A stretch of DNA of 59,976 nt from a virus, in the IMG/VR virus record IMGVR_UViG_3300032116_000208, positions 1-59,976 of that record; one strand, 5' to 3'. Numbering within the stretch: position 1 is the first letter of the stretch; each line of letters begins with the position of its first letter. Shown one piece after another: positions 55,813 to 59,976 of this stretch. The notes beneath the pieces are model-generated. The model was given only the letters and a program-made list of their open reading frames with translations. It did no database searches and was not told the origin of the DNA. A program made the position numbers and the translations under genes.

Positions 55813-58800
55813 AAAGCTCCCATTCGTCAAGTCGGACATCCCCCGCGACCTGCGGATGTTTCTGGATCGCGTGCGTGAGCTCGTATCGGGCTCTGGCGCT
55901 GACCGGCTCATCAGTCTTGACGACCTGACTTCTGCAGGGCTTGCTGGCAGTGACTCTTCAGGCTCATTGGTCGCACCAACACAGCCGTTTGTGGCTTCGC
56001 CACCGGCACCGACCAACGTCACTGCTACTGCCGCAATTCGCAATATCATCGTAGCTTGGGACGCTCCGGCCTACCCCGGACATGCGTACGCTGAAGTGTG
56101 GGGGGCAAGCACGAACTCGTTGGCCGCTGCTGTCTTGCTGGGTATGACCCCCGGAGCCATCTACGTGGATGAGACGGGTCCAAGCACTACACGCTTTTAC
56201 TGGGCGCGGTTCGTCAACACCAACGACGTCAAAGGTCCGTACAACGCCACCAGTGGCACTTCAGCTACTACAGGCCCAGAGGTTGACTACCTGCTCGATC
56301 AGCTCGCAGGTGAGATTACAACGGCGGAGCTCAGTACATCCCTGAACAGCCGTATCAATTTGATTGACGGGCCAGCGACAACGATTGGCACAATCCCCAA
56401 CCAGCTAGCCTTCTTGCAGGGGCAGGTGGACGCCATCACGTCGTACCCAGACTACGACAACGCAACGACCTATGCAGCGGAGGACATTGTCAAGTACGAC
56501 GGTGGTCTCTATAAGGCGATCAGTGCCACGACTGGTAACCTGCCAACCAACACCACATACTGGCTCAAGATTGGTGACTACTCGTCGCTGGCTGACGTCG
56601 TTGCCGCCCACACAGCAGAGATCGCTACGCTGACAACGGACTTGGGTGGAGAAGTCACAGCTCGGGAAACTCTGGCCACGCAGATGCGTGGGACGTATAC
56701 GGGTACTGACTTGGCGTCTGTAACGTCTGGCCTGATTTTTTCCGAGCGCACGGCGCGTACTACGGCTGATGAGGGCTTGGCGACTAGCATTTCGACCGTG
56801 AGCGCCACCGCTGCTGGCAAGAACCGTATCTTTCGCCAACCTACGACACCGTCATCACCACAGGTCAACGACATCTGGGTAGACACGAAGATCAGCTACG
56901 CCGAGACTTACTTTGAGGGTGAATACTCTAAGGTAAAAAACAAACAGTTTCAGTGGGATGGCGCTTCGTGGCTGGACATAACAGACATTGACATCCAAGA
57001 AAACTACGCCTTGCTCGTGCTTGAGCAAACAGCCAGAGCCACAGCTGATGATGCTCTTGCCCAAGAAATTGTGACCCTTAACGCAGGTGTCAACGCCAAT
57101 GATGTAGCCATCCGTGCGGCCTTGCAAGTCGAGACTACTGCCCGAGCTGATGAAGACGAAGCGTTGGCAGGGTTGATTACAACGCTGGACTCACAGGTCA
57201 ACAACCCCACCACAGGTTTGTCAGCGACGCGGGCTACGCTCGTCAACGATTATTCGACGACAGCTACAGTAGATGGGGCCATCGCGTCTAGCACCACAAC
57301 GCTCAAGGCCTACACCAACACTACAGCTTCTCGTACGTTTAGGCAGAACGACGCGCCCACTAGGCGCGGCGTAGACGAAGGAACGAACATCCCCTTGCAG
57401 ACTGGCGATGTGTGGGTGGACATCAATGACCAGAACAAGATTTACCAGTGGGACGGTACTGAGTGGGTGTATTCGCCAGATGGCTCTATTGTTGAGTCGA
57501 TTACAAACCTCGGCGCTACGCTGACGAACGACTACCTGACACAGACTGACACTGAGAACGCCATCGCCCAGAGCAGCACGTTCTTGCGTGCGTATGCAGA
57601 CATTCAGTCCAAGGTGTTTCGCACAGCTGACACTCCTACCAAGCGTGGTGTGGACCCAGAAACTTCCGATGATGTGCCATTGGAAGTAGGAGATGTTTGG
57701 TACGACACCAACGACGGAAACAAACTGTACTTGTGGTCTGGTGCAGAGTGGTTGTACTCACCCGACGCCGACATTACAAACTCTGTGACGGCAGTAGACG
57801 CCCGTGTCACAACGGTTGAGACCACACAAATTGGATACTGCACGATTGGCGGCATTGCATCTGATGATACAAACCGCGCTGACTGCCAAGCCGCAGGTGG
57901 TGTGTGGAACGTAGGCATTCCACTGGCTACAGCGGTCAAACAAGTATCAGTTAGTGACGGCGCGGACTCGGCCACGCTGGAGCAGCGCTTTACAGCACAG
58001 AAGACTCTGAACGATGGACTCAAAGCTGAGTACACCATCAAGCTCGATGTCAACGGCAACGTGTCTGGGTATGGTATTTACGGCGATGACGGCGGTTCAG
58101 AGTTTGTAGCCAACGTCGACCGATTTGCTGTCACAACACCACAGTCTTCCATTCAGCTTCGTGCCGACAGCACAACGTACGGTGTGGGGGCCATCGCTCG
58201 TGTTGCGGGTGCGGACGACAGAACACTGGTGTGTAAGGTAGGCGGTTCTACAGGGGCTTCCGCGCCCATCATTGGCGGTATTGGCACCATGGTTACTGAC
58301 GGCACTTTGGTGTGGCAGGTGGCCAGCCGAGTTCCGTTCGCAGTCCAAGCCGTGCCGACAGAGATCAATGGTCAACCAGTCCCTGCTGGTGTGTATGTCG
58401 ACGCAGCTTACATCCTAAACGCCACAGTGCAGAACACCCAGATTGCTGACTTGGCTGTGGATGACTCAAAGATTGCAAACTTGACTGTAGACAAACTCAT
58501 TGCGGGTTCTATTGCTGCGGATCAGTTCATACAAAGCAGCAACTATGTACCGAATGTAAGCGGATTCCGCCTAGATGCGAATGGCAACGCTTACCTGCAG
58601 AACGCTGTGGTTCGCGGGACTGTGTACGCTACGGACGGTCAGTTTGTAGGCGAGGTAATAGCTGAAGACTCTGGCGGTAACAAAGCCCGTATGTGGTCTG
58701 GCAACTTTGAGGTTTACAAACAAGTTCCGTCTGTCGGACTCGTTCTATATAAAGCGCTGTCTCGTGTCGAGACTGGAGTCGGCACGAATAACGTGTTGGT

Positions 58801-59854
58801 AAACATACCGGGGTACTTTACAGCGCAACCTCGTGTCATTGTGTCGCCAGCAAATATGACGCTGTACGACAAAAACTTTGCTAACCAAAATCAAGCTATA
58901 CAGTGTGAAGCCCGTGACCTCGTGGAGACTTCTACTGGATCAATGTCTTGGAGCTTTACTCCGGTGGCGACGCTCAGCCTTGCAGCCAACACGGGCCAGA
59001 CCGTCGTCAATCAGACCAGCGGCTCACTATCTACCGGCTGGACGAGCTCTCAGTACACTACACCAGCAAATACGATTACCATAACGCCAAACATTACACT
59101 CACGTCTTCACGTGGCACTGGTACATCTGGTAACTTTTATCGCCGCACGGTTCGCTGGAGAGTTGAGTATCTTAGCGGCGGCGGTTTCGTGGCTGGTAGT
59201 TGGAACACTACAGCGCTAGGCGATGCCGCTCCGGCCACTGTTACTACTAACGGCACTTTCTCGTTTCCAAGCTCTGGCACTTGGGTTTTTCGCATTGTCA
59301 CCGAAGCGTTTGACTCTGGCGGCACCTTTAACACGGGTACTTCATTTGAGACAGTTGTAGACAGTATTTCTCGCACAAGCGCGGTTACGCAGACTGTGGG
59401 TCCATTTGAGAACGCAACAAGAACGCTAGACTACACGCCAAGCTACACGCTTCCATCTGGTTGGACATTTGTCTCTGTTACATACACGTATAACTATAGC
59501 TACAACATTGCATATGGTGGCTTTAACCCTCCGACTGCCAGCATAACTGGAAGTGGGTTGTTCTTCACCAGTGGTTCAGGTACATCACTGGTTAGGTCAC
59601 ATACGCGCAGTAGTAACTTGCTATCTTTTTCAGTTACAGCTGGTTTTATACCGGGTTCCGTCGGGACTCCCGGTGCTGGGTCTAGTGCTAGCCTTACACT
59701 CAATAGTGTCACAGGTTCAGTCACACGCCAAAGACCGCTTACAAACTCAACAACAGCGGCCAACTCGTTCTCGTTCAACTATTACGACTTCACTTTGACT
59801 GCTGCACAAGTGTTGGCGACTGGGTCGCTCAACTGGATTGCCATTGGCGAATGA
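55805..59854 (+). CDS. J-like host-specificity fibre protein, 1349 aa
   Basis: An Fn3-like unit around APTNVTATAAIRNIIVAWDA (about 65-80) follows a short N-terminal helix. Three related segments begin near residues 335, 498 and 590, with F-R-x-x-x-x-P, VGDVW-x-D and (F/Y)-x-WDG/SGA-x-W units. A cysteine-bearing insertion (IGYCTIGGIASDDTN) precedes a lambda gpJ/DUF1983-type domain (EYTIKLDVNGNVSGYGIYGD, about 740-965) and a KIANLTVDKLIAGSIAADQ trimer-type segment. The last 350 residues are beta-rich. J-like domains are typical of siphovirus tail tips, so their presence here is notable. Likely receptor-binding protein. Confidence 0.75.
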   Translation: MSKKLPFVKSDIPRDLRMFLDRVRELVSGSGADRLISLDDLTSAGLAGSDSSGSLVAPTQPFVASPPAPTNVTATAAIRNIIVAWDAPAYPGHAYAEVWGASTNSLAAAVLLGMTPGAIYVDETGPSTTRFYWARFVNTNDVKGPYNATSGTSATTGPEVDYLLDQLAGEITTAELSTSLNSRINLIDGPATTIGTIPNQLAFLQGQVDAITSYPDYDNATTYAAEDIVKYDGGLYKAISATTGNLPTNTTYWLKIGDYSSLADVVAAHTAEIATLTTDLGGEVTARETLATQMRGTYTGTDLASVTSGLIFSERTARTTADEGLATSISTVSATAAGKNRIFRQPTTPSSPQVNDIWVDTKISYAETYFEGEYSKVKNKQFQWDGASWLDITDIDIQENYALLVLEQTARATADDALAQEIVTLNAGVNANDVAIRAALQVETTARADEDEALAGLITTLDSQVNNPTTGLSATRATLVNDYSTTATVDGAIASSTTTLKAYTNTTASRTFRQNDAPTRRGVDEGTNIPLQTGDVWVDINDQNKIYQWDGTEWVYSPDGSIVESITNLGATLTNDYLTQTDTENAIAQSSTFLRAYADIQSKVFRTADTPTKRGVDPETSDDVPLEVGDVWYDTNDGNKLYLWSGAEWLYSPDADITNSVTAVDARVTTVETTQIGYCTIGGIASDDTNRADCQAAGGVWNVGIPLATAVKQVSVSDGADSATLEQRFTAQKTLNDGLKAEYTIKLDVNGNVSGYGIYGDDGGSEFVANVDRFAVTTPQSSIQLRADSTTYGVGAIARVAGADDRTLVCKVGGSTGASAPIIGGIGTMVTDGTLVWQVASRVPFAVQAVPTEINGQPVPAGVYVDAAYILNATVQNTQIADLAVDDSKIANLTVDKLIAGSIAADQFIQSSNYVPNVSGFRLDANGNAYLQNAVVRGTVYATDGQFVGEVIAEDSGGNKARMWSGNFEVYKQVPSVGLVLYKALSRVETGVGTNNVLVNIPGYFTAQPRVIVSPANMTLYDKNFANQNQAIQCEARDLVETSTGSMSWSFTPVATLSLAANTGQTVVNQTSGSLSTGWTSSQYTTPANTITITPNITLTSSRGTGTSGNFYRRTVRWRVEYLSGGGFVAGSWNTTALGDAAPATVTTNGTFSFPSSGTWVFRIVTEAFDSGGTFNTGTSFETVVDSISRTSAVTQTVGPFENATRTLDYTPSYTLPSGWTFVSVTYTYNYSYNIAYGGFNPPTASITGSGLFFTSGSGTSLVRSHTRSSNLLSFSVTAGFIPGSVGTPGAGSSASLTLNSVTGSVTRQRPLTNSTTAANSFSFNYYDFTLTAAQVLATGSLNWIAIGE

Positions 59855-59976
59855 GCCATAATCCACCCATGCCCCACCTTGTCTACGACCAAAAAGAACG
59901 CATCGGCGCATGGGTCGCTGAGCAGGTCAACCAGAACGCTGACTGGGGCAGCTTCTACGCTATTGGCGTTGTGAGA
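59850..59976. repeat. Terminal duplication, right copy
   Basis: This end repeats positions 1-126 exactly, with a final mismatch (A here, T at 127). It includes the first 42 codons of the acetyltransferase-like gene from ATG 59851 and should not be annotated twice. Confidence 0.85.

Noticed and set aside
1-59976. Integrase, repressor/excision set or att sites
   Set aside because: The excisionase-like HTH protein at 24547 has no integrase partner, and no attachment-site-like structure was found.
1-59976. Phage RNA polymerase
   Set aside because: No single-subunit polymerase motifs (T7-like) were seen in any large frame.
1-59976. tRNA genes and CRISPR arrays
   Set aside because: No cloverleaf ending in the T-arm consensus and no regularly spaced repeats were found by eye; a tRNA scan would settle the first.

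Overview
The window looks like one complete double-stranded DNA phage genome. The last ~126 bases repeat the first ones, so the contig closes into a circle of about 59,849 bp and the gene cut at position 2 continues the tail-fibre gene that ends at 59854. The virion genes indicate a podovirus-type tailed phage: TerS/TerL, portal, scaffold, major capsid protein, two head-tail adaptor-like proteins, a nozzle-like protein and a block of large internal virion (DNA-injection) proteins. No integrase, phage RNA polymerase, tRNA or CRISPR array was seen. Host is inferred only: codon use, small protein families and GH19/spanin lysis genes fit a freshwater betaproteobacterium (Burkholderiales), unproven.

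Layout: (1) 2-11676, plus strand: acetyltransferase-like protein, three internal virion proteins (the third 2504 aa, with ADP-ribosyltransferase-like and HEXXH metalloprotease-like segments), then five very small, mostly lysine-rich proteins. (2) 34343-11759, minus strand: early and replication genes. Reading 5' to 3' these are small proteins, an AAA(MoxR/CobS-like) - DUF3150-like - VWA/HEXXH operon, a possible Nmad5-like protein, about twenty small overlapping ORFs with DNA-binding or zinc-ribbon features, a MazG-like pyrophosphohydrolase, family A DNA polymerase with proofreading domain, PD-(D/E)XK and VRR-NUC nucleases, an HNH-like protein, an SF2/SNF2-type helicase, an SSB-like protein and an AEP primase fused to an SF3/DUF927-like helicase. 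(3) 34024-36025: control region with six copies of a GTGTGTATACACAC palindrome, AT-rich iteron-like repeats and several hairpins, around one 164-aa gene. (4) 36026-59854, plus strand: ribbon-helix-helix protein, packaging, head, adaptor and fibre genes, a lysis cassette set inside the tail block (51177-54179), the nozzle-like protein and a 1349-aa J-like fibre protein.

How it fits together: the two arms diverge from the control region near 35-36 kb and converge at a terminator near 11.7 kb. The RHH protein is the first gene of the late arm and its ribosome-binding site lies directly behind a copy of the palindrome. A minus-strand gene of the early arm has the same arrangement, so this protein is a good candidate for a regulator of both arms. 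Replication looks semi-autonomous (own primase-helicase, polymerase, SSB-like protein, nucleases) but transcription must depend on host RNA polymerase; two sigma70-like promoters are visible in the late arm.

Most interesting: the palindrome/RHH control region with iterons, the AAA-DUF3150-VWA operon, the multi-domain 2504-aa injection protein, the lysis cassette with many tiny membrane proteins and two lipoproteins, and the repeated gene-junction sequences in the small-ORF region.
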